Source: Bacteroidota bacterium (GTDB taxonomy: Bacteria > Bacteroidota > Ignavibacteria > SZUA-365 > JAADGX01). From it: a stretch of DNA of 7,979 nucleotides. The notes beneath the pieces were generated by a model, which was given only the letters and a program-made list of their open reading frames with translations, had not been told where the DNA came from and ran no database searches. The position numbers were made by a program, and so were the translations under genes. The stretch lies in NCBI GenBank assembly GCA_024276335.1, contig JAJRXL010000234.1:1-7979 (forward strand), read 5' to 3'. Positions 7,905 to 7,979 of this stretch are shown here, piece by piece; the stretch's first letter is position 1, and every line of letters starts with the position of its first letter.

Positions 7905-7979
7905 GGAGCCGTAGTTCAGTTGGTTAGAATGCCTGCCTGTCACGCAGGAGGTCGTCCCGACAAGTCGGGAAGTCTCGTC
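7905..7979 (+). tRNA. tRNA-Asp (anticodon GTC), 3' end beyond the window, T arm disrupted
   Basis: The 5' part folds perfectly. The acceptor strand is GGAGCCG (7905-7911), followed by TA, then a D arm GTTC/GAAT (7914-7917, 7927-7930) with a GTTGGTTA loop. The anticodon stem is CCTGC/GCAGG (7932-7936, 7944-7948) with loop CTGTCAC. GTC at 7939-7941 decodes Asp, and the variable loop is AGGTC (7949-7953). A canonical T arm should follow (about ACGAG-TTCGAGT-CTCGT). Instead 7954-7970 is G plus a 16-base palindrome. Canonical sequence then returns with AGT-CTCGT (7971-7978) and C7979, which would pair with G7911 as the start of the 3' acceptor strand CGGCTCC. The gene is thus 8 bases longer than normal up to this point and lacks the 5' T-stem and TTC box. 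It may be an interrupted gene, a pseudogene or an error at the sequence end. The window stops before the acceptor stem is complete. Confidence 0.8.
7955..7970. repeat. Perfect 16-bp palindrome inside the tRNA-Asp T arm
   Basis: TCCCGAC-AA-GTCGGGA is a perfect inverted repeat: 7-bp arms around two bases, realistically a 6-bp stem with a CAAG tetraloop. It replaces about eight or nine bases of the expected T stem and loop. No second copy occurs in this window, so its status as a dispersed element is an inference from its shape and position. Confidence 0.6.

Noticed and set aside
7716..7943. 75-codon minus-strand frame
   Set aside because: It overlaps the prmC 3' end and the tRNA-Asp on the opposite strand, so it is not plausible as a gene.

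Overview
The window reads as a chromosomal segment from a member of the Bacteroidota/FCB group (Bacteroidota, Ignavibacteria, Kapabacteria or a neighbour), probably from a draft or metagenomic assembly. The best clue is the vWA protein: it has a signal peptide and a C-terminal segment of the FPNPF...YDANGNKV...NNGVYF type, the sorting/FlgD-like tail found on type IX secretion substrates in this group. The start codons also mostly lack a clear Shine-Dalgarno sequence, which is common there. No phage, insertion sequence or CRISPR array is visible.

Layout: bases 1-430 are mostly non-coding, and AT-rich from about 165. At most they hold the edge of a gene that lies outside the window. Two genes follow on the minus strand: a secreted, cysteine-rich von Willebrand A protein (431-2095) and a membrane-anchored GAF-GAF-degenerate-GGDEF protein (2353-4233), separated by 242-257 bases. 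A 242-base divergent intergenic region carries a plausible sigma70-like promoter for the plus-strand pair lon (4476-6884) and prmC (6891-7754). These two are six bases apart and almost certainly form one transcript. After a 150-base gap with an imperfect hairpin, a tRNA-Asp(GTC) begins at 7905 and runs off the end of the window.

Function: lon (ATP-dependent protein quality control) and prmC (methylation of release-factor GGQ) are housekeeping genes. The minus-strand pair looks like accessory sensing and surface functions. The GGDEF-like domain has lost its signature residues, so it is more likely a sensor or scaffold than a cyclic-di-GMP synthase. The vWA domain has an altered metal site.

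Most unusual signal: the tRNA-Asp is canonical up to the variable loop. The 5' half of its T arm and the TTC of the T loop are then replaced by a perfect 16-base palindrome (TCCCGACAAGTCGGGA), after which canonical tRNA sequence resumes. This could be a short palindromic element inside a tRNA gene, a tRNA pseudogene, or an artefact of a sequence end. I found no clearly new multi-gene system in this window.
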